60,000 bases of DNA from Takakia lepidozioides (GCA_030704615.1 CM060734.1:47262042-47322041), one strand, 5' to 3'; numbered from the stretch's first letter, positions 16,990 to 27,169 are shown. Numbers and translations: made by a program. The notes: a model not told the origin generated them from the sequence alone.

Positions 16990-17395
16990 TCAGATGAATT
17001 TGGCACTGAAATCCATCCGCAGGGCAGCAGAATTAGGGTCGGAAAAGGAGATGAAGAATGAATTTCGGGGCCGAAATACATCCATTCTGCCGATTCAGGA
17101 TTACTGTCATTCGGATGTCAGCACCGATATCCGGACACGTGGTGAATCACGACTGTAATCAGGAACACATTCATCCGTATTTTGGCATCCAAATTCAACC
17201 CTCATGTGCAGAAACAATTTGATGAAGAAGATGTTCATCCGAATTTCGGCACCGAAATCCATCCGTTGGGTGCTTGGTTAGTTTCATGAGGTGAACAAAT
17301 TACTATTTCTGTCGCCGGAATTCATCCCCTGGCTTCCAAAGTTGTTACATGACAGAGATGTTCATCCAGATTTCGGTGCCGAAATTCATGGGAAG
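15598..17395. repeat. GGCGCC palindrome array, copy 1
   Basis: More than 20 copies of a perfect or near-perfect palindrome with core AATTTCGGCGCCGAAATT, mostly flanked by GATG on the left and CATC or CATT on the right. From about 16,420 to 16,900 they form a tandem array of about 62 bp per unit: palindrome, then TGCTCSCGAAG, an A-run of 9-12, and a CGGGAGGACTTCG tail. Outside that block the copies are more scattered. The array lies upstream of the minus-strand gene at 13.3-15.2 kb. Long frames through it (for example NFGAEIH repeats) are repeat artefacts. It includes a pure A-run of about 30 at 16,956-16,987. Confidence 0.9.
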
Positions 17396-17588
17396 GCCTG
17401 ATTTATTGTAGCCCAAGTGGTTGTACATTACAATTCAGGCACCAAATATCCGATGTGAACTTGCTGTTGTCGTCCGTTTTTGTAACGTACGTTACATACC
17501 TTCATCTTTACGTGCACCGATCACCCATCCTGTTGGATGCGGAATCCTCCAGAAAATCATTTGTGTTATTAGGTAGGACACACTCTTC

Positions 17589-17972
17589 TCACTGCAGGAC
17601 TTCGCTGCGGAGCGTACCGAGAGGTCCCGTCTTCAACATGGACTCCCGTGTTTGGGTAAACGTGTACTTCCATCCTGATTCTCTGAAAGCTAAAATACGT
17701 TCCACGAAATCCAATTCCCAGTCGTCATCCTCCTCCCACGAGAAGCTCTTCGCCCCGCATACCGGTGGGTGACCCCGCAGCTTGGCCCACCCATCGGTGG
17801 GGGAAACTGAAAAGACGTCGGCCACCAACAAAGGCGAACGACACCAGGATGGCCAACGCTCTTGCAATGCCCTGCATAGTGCAAGGTTGCAGGGATGTTC
17901 CTCACCCCAGGATGGGGCGCATATTTCAGTTGTCAACAGCCGGGTCTGCTGCGCGCAGTGTCGTGTATACAA
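17589..17972 (-). CDS. unassigned open frame inside the copy-1 element
   Basis: A 127-codon frame with a coherent second half: CGAKSFSWEEDDDWELDFV, then ILAFRESGWKYTFTQTRE. The acidic/tryptophan-rich composition looks coding, but I recognise no family. It may be an exon of an additional element gene transcribed leftward together with 19,033-19,464. The first half has an unlikely mix of cysteines and arginines and may be intronic. Confidence 0.3.
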   Translation of the reverse strand: MYTRHCAQQTRLLTTEICAPSWGEEHPCNLALCRALQERWPSWCRSPLLVADVFSVSPTDGWAKLRGHPPVCGAKSFSWEEDDDWELDFVERILAFRESGWKYTFTQTRESMLKTGPLGTLRSEVLQ

Positions 17973-19032
17973 TCACGGTTCACAGTACCCAGCTTGCAAC
18001 TGTGAGGACTTCCTTGTTATGGAATCGAAGAATGCAGCATACGTCCCTGCAAACACCTTTATTACATTTTTCTGAAGCGCATGAGTTGCATATCCGCAGT
18101 GGACGTCTTCATCCATGCTCCAACACTGAGTTTCAACGAGCTGCACAAGGCCCTACGGCAGGACACTGGTCGGACTGCTTGACATTCCACATTCGGGAAG
18201 GAGAAAGTGGCAATTATATTACATTCATCTTCTTGCACCCTATTTTTTTGTGAGGAATTATACACTTGGTGGTGCCGCATCGCCATGGCTACATGTGAAT
18301 TTCGGTGCCGCAATACATGAGAATGTGGTTTTTGGCCATGAATGGCATGCGCATGTTTTTTTTATTTTGGTTGTCTACAAATGGATCCGAGTAAAGCATA
18401 CATTGTGTGGAGATTAACGGGCATTGAGGCCTATTTCAGCGCCGTTTATGGTCTATGTACTGCATAGTGCTTCCTTGTTACTGCTCTTCATTCAATTTGT
18501 AGTGATTTCGCAGCCCATCCTGGCGTTTTCGTCCACCTTTATGAGAAGACTCCAATTTGCTACAAATACATTGTTACTGTTCTGCAAATGTGATGCCTTT
18601 ACAAGATTGCTAGTTCTGTGTCCCAGTGGGAAGGGTCCTACTGCACATTCCAGCATTTGCATACTGCACCTTGTGCAAACAGCAATCCATACGACAAAGG
18701 ACACGTCCCAGCATACTGGCAGTGAATTGCAAAAAACCTTAACAGAAGATTATCCAAGCATGTATATTCCCCATATGGCACAGGGAAGCTGCTTGATTTC
18801 TGAATGAAAATGTATGTGCCATGAGTGTCGGCGAGTCGAAACATGTCTACTCTAGCATGCAAGACCTATGGTCCCCTCGCCCAAGAAGAAGGAACTCTAA
18901 CTGGCCTCTCAAGGACCTCCTGAGTGACCGGGTGCCTATATTTGAACAAAATGTCAGTGGTTTCTGTCGCCCGGTTGAAACTAACGAGGATGTCGTGTTT
19001 ATCGATAGCGCCCCCTTGGTAGAAGGACATTT
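17973..19032. other. element interior without supported gene
   Basis: Short frames occur on both strands without family features. A single GGCGCC-type half repeat (TTTCGGTGCCG) is seen near 18,300. I see nothing else to annotate. Confidence 0.35.
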
Positions 19033-19464
19033 TCACATGGGCCCTGTGTTCCCCTCCTCCTCATCCTCATAACTGAAGAGAATGTCCCCACTTTCCGAGC
19101 CAGTCCGTCCACGCGTAAAGTTTTCACCTATGCACTCATCATACGTCCACTCGCAACAATTCCAGCGATACAGCAACGCTGTGCGTGATCTGTTCGGCTC
19201 CCACTCATGCGGAAAGTCCAGGTCCATGATGCGTAGGAACCACCTGCTCCCCAGCCGGGGTCCAGGAGAATCGTGCAATCCTGGAAAAAACTCCATTGCT
19301 CTCAGCTGGACAAGTCGAGGATCGTCCCTGTAAACATCCAGGAAAACAATGATGTCGTGTGCTTTCGGGAAAATGACTCCCGTCTGGCGTCGATAGATGT
19401 GATTCGGGCACGACATGGCCTCACGACATAGCACAAACTCAAAGCAGGGAGGAGATGGGCACAA
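19033..19464 (-). CDS. unassigned open frame inside the copy-1 element, second
   Basis: A 143-codon frame with realistic protein composition: KAHDIIVFLDVYRDDPRLV, SRWFLRIMDLDFPHEWEP, then an acidic end with YEDEEEG. No domain was recognised. It sits between the right subterminal repeats and the central palindrome array, so it could be the first exon of a second element-encoded gene. There is no counterpart in the 43-52 kb copy that I could see. Confidence 0.35.
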   Translation of the reverse strand: MCPSPPCFEFVLCREAMSCPNHIYRRQTGVIFPKAHDIIVFLDVYRDDPRLVQLRAMEFFPGLHDSPGPRLGSRWFLRIMDLDFPHEWEPNRSRTALLYRWNCCEWTYDECIGENFTRGRTGSESGDILFSYEDEEEGNTGPM

Positions 19465-19540
19465 CAGAGAAGAGTGAAGAGCAAAATGAGAGCAAGGCCT
19501 CCCTTACCGTAAGGCGGGTATTTGCTCTCCGGAGCCCAAT

Positions 19541-19995
19541 TTTGGCGCCGTTATTGGATGGAGTGCGGAAGCTTCAGCCGAGAATTTTGTTTCCGCAGGT
19601 CAATTTCGGCGCCGTTATTGGTTGCAATCCCTAGCCTTCAGCCGGGTATTTGGTTTCTGGACCCAATTTCGGCGCCGTTATCGGCTGCACTCCGGTGGCT
19701 TCAACCGAGTATTTGGTTTTCGGGGTCCATTTCGGCGCCGTTATCGCCTGCACTCCGGGTATTTGGTTGGTGGAGCCCAATTACTTTCACCGTTGTTGGC
19801 TTCACTCCCGAGCCTTCAGCCGGCTATTTCTTTTCCTGTGCCCAATTACGGCGCCGTTATACCCAACCATCATGCACTTTTGCAACAGTACTATCCACGG
19901 TTATAGGTCGCCATTGCGTTTTCGGAGTCTGCAAACCCGGATCCTAATTCCGCTTGCGTCTCTGCCTCTGGGATAATTTCGGTGCCGTTATTGCC
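19541..19995. repeat. right subterminal GGCGCC array
   Basis: Seven or so repeats of about 60-65 bp have the core CCAATTTCGGCGCCGTTAT. Between cores there is a shared GGTATTTGGTTT and a CTTCARCCG stretch. Unlike the central array the palindrome is asymmetric: GGCGCCGTTAT replaces GGCGCCGAAAT. It pairs with the weaker set at 12,776-13,062, so both ends of the element carry this type in inverted orientation. Confidence 0.8.
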
Positions 19996-20029
19996 CAGAA
20001 TTCAGTTTTTCTATGACCTGGCCTAGCGG

Positions 20030-20229
20030 TCCATGAGCCTGGGCTCCAAGTCATGAGCGTACACTGGTACTCATGAGCGGAGTGCTTCCAGCATGAGCGC
20101 GGAAATCTTCGATTTTTGATTATTTTATAGTTTTGGGCCTGAAAAAAATCTGCCGAAATTCGAAGTGTGTTACTTTGCGGCTCATGGGTGAGCCATGCCC
20201 GCTCATGAGCTCATGGAATAGCAACCCCC
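20030..20229. repeat. right terminus with CATGAGC clusters
   Basis: CATGAGC or GCTCATG occurs at least seven times in 190 bp up to the element end. The last 21 bases, read inward, are GGGGGTTGCTATTCCATGAGC. The left end has the same arrangement, and the 44,230-44,309 end of copy 2 matches it with GCTCATGAAATAGCAGCCCCC. Confidence 0.75.
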
Positions 20230-20706
20230 AACAATGGGGGCCTCCCATTCACAGTCTGGGTCCCAGAAAGCTTGATAATCCCGTAGCTTTGCACCATCCC
20301 AAAACTCTTGAATGCTCTCTGGCGTTTCATCACCAAGTTTACCTTTCCATTTATCCTTGGTCCTCCATAACGCCAAAAAGTGGTGGCAAAGCGTCCGACT
20401 TTTACAAAAAGATTCCAACAAGACACCAAATGGCAGATATTCAAACGCCAAGACGTCCTTCCTCATTTTCCCACATTTTGCACAAGTCTGACACCACCCA
20501 CCACAATCCCTCCAGTTCTTTGCTATCGTCTTGGGTTGGCACATGCACTCTAACTTCAAGTCAAGATTATCTTCTATATGGGGTTCCATCAAATATGGAG
20601 CATGGGCTGCTTTTTTGGTCCCTGTACACAATCGCCACTTCTGAGCTTCTACCATGCCAAGACCCTTGTAAGTGGCCATAACCTGTTTCCATGAGGTGGG
20701 GTCCAA
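20203..20706 (-). pseudogene. Tnp2-type transposase copy A, exon before the insertion
   Basis: Collinear with residues about 90-235 of the 56,711-57,586 frame. Shared landmarks are SWKQVMATY against SWKTMMDLY, WRLCTGT against WRMCVGT, CGKMRKDVLAFEYLPF against CMMMRKEMVAFDYLPF, and FWDGAKLRDYQAFWDP against FWDGVKLRAYQQFWDP. It ends in EWEAPIV exactly where the DNA element is inserted; the final GGCYSMSS residues are read from the insert. Several CxxC pairs suggest metal binding. Confidence 0.75.
20230..20240. repeat. target-site duplication, right
   Basis: AACAATGGGGG, identical to 12,606-12,616. Together they delimit the inserted element and date its insertion as younger than the transposase it interrupts. 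Confidence 0.85.
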
Positions 20707-21134
20707 TCTGACCCTGCAATCGTTAACAAGCGCCCCAAGTGCAAAGCTCGATAGTCCAAAACTCCTGCACTTAGCAATTGAGGTTGTTCGCCCAAGGATC
20801 CAAACAAAGTCTTCATGACCTCACCCTGAGCATGGACCGGCATGTGGCAATCATCCATAAGCTTTTGTAGCCCCATGATTCGTGCCATGAGAGCAATGTT
20901 CAAGTCTTGTGGTTGGAAAATGGGTTCCTCCCTGCCAATAATTGAAGAGCTTGTTGACATCATACCTACTTCGACATGTGTTGCCTCTTCATCCACTGTG
21001 TGAGGGCTCAAAGAGCTTGCAGTCGCATTACTTCCTATCTCCACATCCACCATTGGATCAGAACTAGGTCTTACAGGAGGAGGGATGGACATCAATTGAT
21101 TCCGCAGTATATCGTAACCACGGTGTGTGTTCAC
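20649..21134 (-). pseudogene. Tnp2-type transposase copy A, N-terminal part
   Basis: A 161-codon frame starting MNTHRGYDILRNQLMSIPP. It has a Ser/Thr/acidic middle and a helical QDLNIALMARIMGLQKLMDD segment. Its end overlaps the next frame, and around LFGSLGEQPQ and DYRALHLGRLL it resembles LFGGIATEHD..LSIGKLL of copy B. A frame change near 20,700 joins it to the following exon. No host function is implied. Confidence 0.5.
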
Positions 21135-21821
21135 GGTTTGTTGGGACTACATAGGCATGCCATTGCATAAATGACAAAAGCATGGTATCCGCCGAGTCTC
21201 TTGAACAACGTCCGCAACTCTTCTGGATGAGGAAGGCTCATGTGGTGCAGGAAATGGCCTTAAGACGGGTCTTCTCACACTAGGATGGATTTTCCCTTCC
21301 ACGGATTTCTTCTCATGGTTGTACCAAAGTCCTTCTCTGCAACCAGGAATAACCTGGAGAAATGTGCTGACACTTGTATGAACAAGTACACCGAAGCATT
21401 CATTGGTCTTCCATCACATCTGAAGCACTTCATATATAGCAGTTAGTTGAAGCACTTCATAGTACAATTGGGCTGCACATCACTTTTTGGGATGAAGTCA
21501 GATTGGCAGCTAAACAGGAGACAAAGTTAGTCACAGGCTGACCACAGCCGTTGATGTGATGTACTGGAAAACACCCTCACATATAACCCCAGAAGACTTC
21601 ACTGGTCACATTCAAAGCTCTTTGGCATAAACTCAAGTCTGCTAAAATCTGGATCAAGATCCAGCAACAAGACCAGAACTATGTGAGAGTGCAGAAGCAG
21701 AGGAGGGTTTACCATACCAATTAGTGCTACAAGCAGAGCTTGCGTGAATCACACGTATTGTCAGCTGCTCCTGACCAACCCAAGAATCGTTTGCAGATTC
21801 TGTGGAGGGGTTAAGATTGCA
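21135..21821. other. no gene supported
   Basis: This is the flank between the Tnp2-type remnant and the TOM20 remnant. No motif or splice pattern could be defended. Confidence 0.35.
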
Positions 21822-22025
21822 TCACTCAGCAGCTTTCATGGAAACAGCGTTGGCCTCATGGGTCTGGGTCACCAGAAATCCCTGGGGCGTGTAGGCATTA
21901 TGGAGATACCGGAGTGCGTTGAGCTTGTGAGGATTGAAGCGACAAGCTTTCTCTAGCTTTGACACTGCATCTACATATGGCAGCTCCAGAAGGTCCTCAC
22001 CCCATCTTGCCAAATTCTGTCCTCC
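21822..22025 (-). pseudogene. TOM20-like (plant mitochondrial import receptor) fragment
   Basis: The frame reads QNLARWGEDLLELPY, then DAVSKLEKACRFNPHK, LNALRYLHNAYTPQGFLV and THEA. Plant TOM20, the outer-membrane receptor for presequences, has the same succession: N-L-x-R-W-G-x-x-L-L-E-L, D-A-(I/V)-S-K-(L/F)-(E/K)-(E/K)-A with N-P-(R/K)-K, and N-A-x-T-x-x-x-F-L. These form its TPR-like helices. Only about 65 residues remain; the N-terminal helix, later TPR and C-terminal membrane anchor are missing, the linker between LELPY and DAVSK is short, and a stop follows. It is probably a retro- or transposon-captured fragment. Family call fairly sure; functional copy unlikely. Confidence 0.65.
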
Positions 22026-22808
22026 CAGCCATGCCCTTAAAACGTAACCGGTTCAAAGATCTCAGGCAACCCTCAGCAGCTTCATTTCAACAACTCTAAC
22101 CATACTGAACTCGACTCTTACATGACCAAACGTGACAGTAAAGTAAGCAATTGAAGACACAATCCAAACTAGCTTCAATCACATCCTCGACACACTCTAT
22201 AATGTCATACTGGAGATAGCCTCACATTATTTTTCCAACCTGTTGTCCAACCATGGTGAAGAATCAGGGATGGATTTCTGCCAGGGCCATTCTATGACTC
22301 TTGAATACAGTAGGCAATTGGAAGGTGGCAGTGCTCTCATGTTTTTCCAGTTCTTGCATGTAGGCCAAGCAACAGATTGATGTCCAAGGTTTCATTGGGG
22401 AACTAGGGGTTGAAAATCGTGGGTTTTGTTTGTTATATTTTCTTTCCGGGCCCTGTTTTTGTTCACCAAATCAGACAGGTTGAAGAATCAAACTTGAGAG
22501 GCTCTGTTGTCTTGGTGGGTTGGCATATGAAATGAGAAGTAACTTTGGCTGAGATCACAAAGTAATACCTGCATTCATCGTCCTGTCAAACAAAAGTGCT
22601 ATCATAGCAAGCATCTTTTGGCCAACTTGAAGAAGAAAACGTCTCTCCAACTAGTGTCCATTTATAGATTAATAATTGACATACATATATATGATACATT
22701 CACATTTTTTACAAGCGAACTTACCACCAATTGCCTTCAAGCACCATGGAAGCCTCAGAAAAAATTGATCTGAATTGTTGGGTAGAGAAGAGATGGAAAA
22801 TTTCGTAC

Positions 22809-22970
22809 CTTGGTGTAGCAAACTTGAGGCCCAATGCATGCAAAGGAATAGACAGAACCCCAAGTTGGGCCACAGTCTCAACCGGCTCCCCCACAGCCGT
22901 TTCAGCTTTCTCCACAGCTTTCTCCAAGGACAACCATGAATCAAGCACTCCTTGCCATTGAAGTTCTCAA
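22809..22970 (-). CDS. possible isolated exon, family unknown
   Basis: A coding-like stretch runs WQGVLDSWLSLEKAVEKAE, then TAVGEPVETVAQLGVLSIP, to FATPR. It is bounded by a donor-like AAG/GTACGA at 22,808. The amphipathic composition and clean donor suggest a real exon on the minus strand, but the acceptor (TTGAG) is poor and I recognise no family. Flanking sequence has no further exon I can join to it. Confidence 0.3.
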
Positions 22971-24279
22971 CATGAATGTAGACCAATATCTGTGGGGCAC
23001 ATTCATACAATTGATAGTAGCAGACATATTAGAGTGGATAAGAAGTTTCTGGTGAACAGATCTGTTCACTTGCCCAAAGCTCCAGTCCAGGAATATGCAC
23101 ACCCTTCTTCAGCATGATTAGCTCTGGCTAAGCACGGTGTTTTAGGACTTAGTGCGAGAGAGAAGGTGTACGTTGGATGAAAGTACAGAGCGAATCAGGA
23201 TGAAATTTCTAGATATGGATGAAATCTAATGACGGACGGACGGATGAAGTTGATTTACTGAGTGAGTTACTGGTGCGAGTTAGCAGAGTTTTAAGAGTTT
23301 TAAGAGTTAGCAGAGCACAGCACAGAGGCCTGGCATATCAGCTGTCGACTATCATATCAGCTGTCGGCATTGCTGAGAGAGGATCGGTTGGTCGTTGGCA
23401 TACCTTTAGATAACAGGTAACGGTTTACTTGGAAGTACCATGAGCATCTCCAAGTCTAGTCTGTGAGTCTTTATTACCTCCAGGGAGGCTTCTTCATGCC
23501 TAGTCCCAGGGTGACTTCTGACATACTGCAGTTTAAGTCTCTTAGAGTTATGTAGTACATGCATGTTTCATCTACTCAGATTATCTGGAAAAACAAGCAC
23601 CAACTCATGATGCTTAATAACAAAGTTGGTGTGTCTAAAGTGCTCCTCTAATTAAGGTCGAATTGTATGCCTGGTATGTCTGGCTGTTTCAATGAACCAT
23701 TTAGTACAAGTAAGAGCACCGGTCAATGCAGAGATTCATGAGACACCTCAGGGATACATAAAACTCAGAATCTGGAGAAGGCTTTTGCCAACATAGACCT
23801 TAGTTGAGCGAAAGGATATATCACCTGGTATGCTTGGAGAGACTGGTCAGCAGCTTCTTTTCTCTCATTTGCTATCTTGAACTCTGCCAAATAGCGGTAA
23901 TAATCACCCTTCTTGGAAAAACAAGGAAAATATTTTGAAGTGAAAGCAAAAGAACATAAGTGACTGTCAGACTACAGGTGCAAATCAATCAATAATGCTT
24001 TGATGTGCGAAGTCTCAGCTCTTTGGTCTTGGACTTATGATTTGTACCTATGTTTATTTGCATAGGCCCAACACAGGGTCCTCATGCCTGCACATGGTTT
24101 TTTTGTTTTTCTCAGGGAGAATCATAATAGACAGTGTTCATCAATTTTAGTTACTCAGTAATATCTGGCTTGGACTTGAAATAAGGTCTTATGAACATAT
24201 GTTGATTTTTCAGTTGAGCTATTCGAATGGAAGTAGGATAGACATAGTGAACCTGTTTCTCTAGATTGGAATTAGGAAG
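22971..24279. other. no gene supported
   Basis: AT-rich sequence with a small local duplication near 23,285-23,312 (repeated GTTTTAAGAGTT). No open frame longer than about 65 codons and no RNA gene is visible. Confidence 0.4.
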
Positions 24280-24548
24280 CACTACTACGTTTGGGGGGGG
24301 TTAGCGATGCCCCAGCGACCTCCAACCGCCGCAATTAGCAATGGAAATACTCTACGGGGCCCGGGGTGCGCCGGGGGCATTTTGCGACGTCGGGAAGTCG
24401 CAGAGACGTCGTCGGGGAATCGCAAACCCCCTGGCCGCGGCGCCGGCGCGACTTGCGATGTCCGGGCATCGCGGAAAAAAAAAAAAAAAAAACGTCACAT
24501 TAGGGACGTCCGGGGGTCGTAAATGTGACCCCCAGATGTCATAGTAGG
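24280..24548. mobile_element. short CACTA-ended repeat (MITE-like)
   Basis: It begins CACTACTACGTTTGGGGGGGG and ends near CCCCCAGATGTCATAGTAG, a degenerate inverse of the start, which suggests CACTA-type terminal repeats. The interior is much more GC-rich than its surroundings and repeats short TTGCGAYG/CGTCGGGG words around an A-run at 24,475-24,492. There is no coding capacity. A sister copy starts at 27,170. Confidence 0.5.
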
Positions 24549-24640
24549 GGGGTACATTTGAATTTAGGTGGGAAAATTTGAATCTGAATTTAAATTTGAA
24601 TTTAAAAAACTAGTTGACCATTGACTCGGCGTTGACCATG

Positions 24641-25320
24641 CTAGACCAGTAAGCTGACTCATAAACTAAGTTAACAGGGGCTTCAAACTAAGATAACAAG
24701 GGCTTCATGATGATTAGGGCATTACCAGGGGTAGCCTCAATGCTGGCTTCATGATCAAGAGATTGGCATTGTTTGTCAAGCCTGAAATGTTGCAGGCGCC
24801 GCAAGCACAAGGTTTGTATTTCGAAACTCCAAACAACAAAAACTTTTGGATAATTACAAACTGTCAAGTTGTTGTAAGGACATCTGGGTGCCAGAAAACA
24901 TCCGTAAGACTGAGTAATATCCTCCTAAGTGTCCATTTCCAAGGGTATGTCTATTTACCTTCAATGCACGAGGATTTGCACCTGTGATGGTCTTAGGCTT
25001 CTCCCCCATATGGTTGGTCACCTGAACATGTTGTTGGGTCGATTGCCGTTCAACTTCCTTCTGGAAATTCCCACCAGTGCTTGTTCCCAACAAACCTTGA
25101 GATCCTTCCCATATGCAAGCAAGCAAATCTGGTCAGATCTCAACCATATATACATGTTGGCCAGCGCCATTGGTACTTTACGATACTGGAAGCTAGACCA
25201 ATAAGCTGACTCAGAAACTAAGTTAACAGGGGCTTCAAGATGATTAGGGCATTACCAAGGGTAGCCTCAATGTTGGCTTCATGATCAAGAGACTGGCATT
25301 GTTTGTCAAGCCTGAAACGC
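24641..25320. repeat. left arm of a ~550-bp inverted repeat, with a partial tandem copy
   Basis: 24,641-25,192 is the reverse complement of 27,971-28,510 with few differences. Directly after it, 25,193-25,320 repeats the first ~130 bp of the arm (CTAGACCAATAAGCTGACTC...). A 90-codon frame is preserved in both arms (minus strand 24,854-25,126 here, plus strand 28,048-28,320 there), including QGLLGTSTGGNFQKE and HMGEKPKTITGANPRALK. A donor-like AAG/GTAAAT follows ALK, so this may be a duplicated exon. Confidence 0.8.
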
Positions 25321-25523
25321 TTGGCCAGGGCCCCTACTGATTCAGTTTTTTTGTTCTCCGAGTGTTTATACTCCTTGAATTTCTCATAGAGATCTTCAGT
25401 TTTCCAGCGCATGTGAATTGTTGTGCCCTCATGCTCAAACAACAAGGCAACGAGGGTCATTTCGCGTTCCTTGATGAACTTTTTGATTTCTTTCTGATGG
25501 GTGTCATTATGTCGCATGTTCAT
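25218..25523 (-). CDS. unassigned charged exon-like frame
   Basis: About 100 codons, highly charged: HQKEIKKFIKEREMTLVALL, MRWKTEDLYEKFKEYKHSE, LAKRFRLDKQCQS. The composition suggests a helical, possibly coiled-coil segment. It partly overlaps the tandem piece of the inverted-repeat arm. It could belong with the zinc-ribbon exon upstream at 25,751-26,017. Family unknown. Confidence 0.35.
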   Translation of the reverse strand: MNMRHNDTHQKEIKKFIKEREMTLVALLFEHEGTTIHMRWKTEDLYEKFKEYKHSENKKTESVGALAKRFRLDKQCQSLDHEANIEATLGNALIILKPLLT

Positions 25524-25750
25524 TGTGAAAAGAGTCTTGACCAGGGGGTCTTCCCTGTTACTAAATCAATCTCTGAAATGCCTCATGTTCATGTTGTAGA
25601 TCCGCCACTGTCGAGGGTAAAATTTCCTTAAAAACGCTCGTCCACAGAGGACATTTGCATCCTTAGGGGCATTTGGGGGTCATTTTTCAAATACCCTCTC
25701 GTAGGTGGGCGTAGGAACCTCTACTTCATAATTCACAGCCAACTGCTTAC

Positions 25751-26017
25751 CTCCTCTGTGCCCAAGTGTAGGCTCCTGTAGATTCAAGAAGGGCTCTTCT
25801 CCATGATAGCTTGCATCAACCGCTTCCCCTTCTTGCGCTTCTTGCGCATGAGCTTCTTTGTGCCCGTTTCTCTTGGCTACACATGAGCCACAAAACCTGT
25901 CTCCCTTGAACTGGAAATGCCTACCGCAGTTGGTGCAGAATGCAGGGGATAGTTCTTCTTTAATCTGACTTTGACCATCATCATCGATGTCGTCGTCTTT
26001 CTCCTCCAGGCCACCCT
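25751..26017 (-). CDS. exon with a CxxC...CxxC zinc ribbon, gene unknown
   Basis: On the minus strand the frame reads acidic EEKDDDIDDDG, then FCTNCGRHFQFKGDRFCGSC, a compact four-cysteine zinc ribbon, then a Glu/Ala-rich tail up to GHRG/GTAAGC. The donor at 25,750 is good; the acceptor near 26,018 is approximate. A similar ribbon occurs at 31,822-31,972, so the two are probably paralogous exons or parts of one gene running leftward. I do not recognise the full protein. Confidence 0.4.
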
Positions 26018-27169
26018 CTTTGCAAAATCACAAACGAAACAAGTCACAACACCCCACTTTATACCTATTAGACAATATTTCAGGCTCTAAATGTATGGCG
26101 AAGTGTTTGAGTTCATCCATATCCACCTATCCTTCATGTTCTTTAAATGGACTGGGCCAGTAGAGCCATGCAGGCAACTAGAAACATTTTGACTTTGCCT
26201 CCTAGGGACAGTGAACCAGTAAGCTTTTCAAGGGCCCGGGTCATGGCGGTTGATATAATTTTCTTCGAAGTTTTACATCTGTATTTTCCATGTCACAGAA
26301 AACTTCTGCAAAAACAAGAGAACCTAATGATCCACTGCAGAGATATCACAGTTGTATAGCCCATGACTACGATCCTTAGTGGCTCAGATACATGTGTCCA
26401 CTTCACATAGGTGCCGGAAATATAAATTACATAACGGTGCAGGCAATTCTTGCTTCACAATGCATGAGGCAATGGTACAAGTTGCATCTCAACACACAAC
26501 AAGAGTTTGAACCATTGGCACCTACCTTGACAGCATCACCATGTTCGAGACATTTACCACAGTAGCGCTAGCTGCAACATTGGCCACTGGATCAGGAGCT
26601 TTGCTTGTTTGCTGCAACAACAAAGCAAAAGAATGTTACAGTTAAGTAATCACCTACATAAACATACATAGCCAAGAAGGCCTCTTACAACAAAGGTTGT
26701 ACAACTTTTGCCCCAACACCCGGTTAGTCAGTGCGCTTCCCCAAGAATAGAACCAATTGGACGTTTCTCAACCAATGTACACAAGGGAGCTACTGCAGAT
26801 GACTTGCCTGGCTCAGCTGAGGGCTCCCTTTCAGAGTAGCTTTCTCCTCTGTTGAAACCTAGAATTCGATGATAGAAAGTTGAGAAAAGACAGAATTACA
26901 AAAACCCATACATTCTAGCAAATTCTAATTCTAGCAAACGACATAGTGAGGGAAAAGAGCAGAGTAATGTAAACCATTTACAGAATTAGAGTAAATGTCT
27001 TTGGGCAGTCTCTAGCTGCCGTTTTGCATCCGCCTTAAATTCCCATCTTTTTGTATATATATATATCTTATTCAATCCTGCACCTCTCCCGTACCTGCAC
27101 CATTGCCAACACATTTCACCTCCAATCTGATAATTTGTTCCTTCAAGTCCTACATTAAGTAACATGCTT
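26018..27169 (-). other. possible small exons, otherwise no gene
   Basis: Two short exon-like stretches are visible on the minus strand: about 26,531-26,612 (after TTGTTGCAG, QTSKAPDPVANVAAS..., then AAG/GTAGGT) and about 26,760-26,862 (after CAACAG). They could connect the two zinc-ribbon exons into one gene. Evidence is limited to splice-like sites and composition. Confidence 0.25.

Larger units (their letters stand above)
12614..20229. mobile_element. 7.6-kb DNA element, GGCGCC-palindrome family, copy 1
   Basis: The insert interrupts copy A of the Tnp2-type transposase. Its ends are imperfect terminal inverted repeats: GGGAGGTTTACTATTTCATGAGC on the left, and GGGGGTTGCTATTCCATGAGC reading inward from the right. 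Each end is followed by clustered CATGAGC words (12,631-12,668 and 20,030-20,215), as in the subterminal repeats of CACTA or Mutator-like elements. Target duplication is 8-11 bp, which favours a Mutator-like class, but no transposase was found. Inside, from right to left, are a GGCGCC array, unassigned frames, a large GGCGCC palindrome array, and a minus-strand gene remnant shared with the copy at 43-50 kb. Confidence 0.8.
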
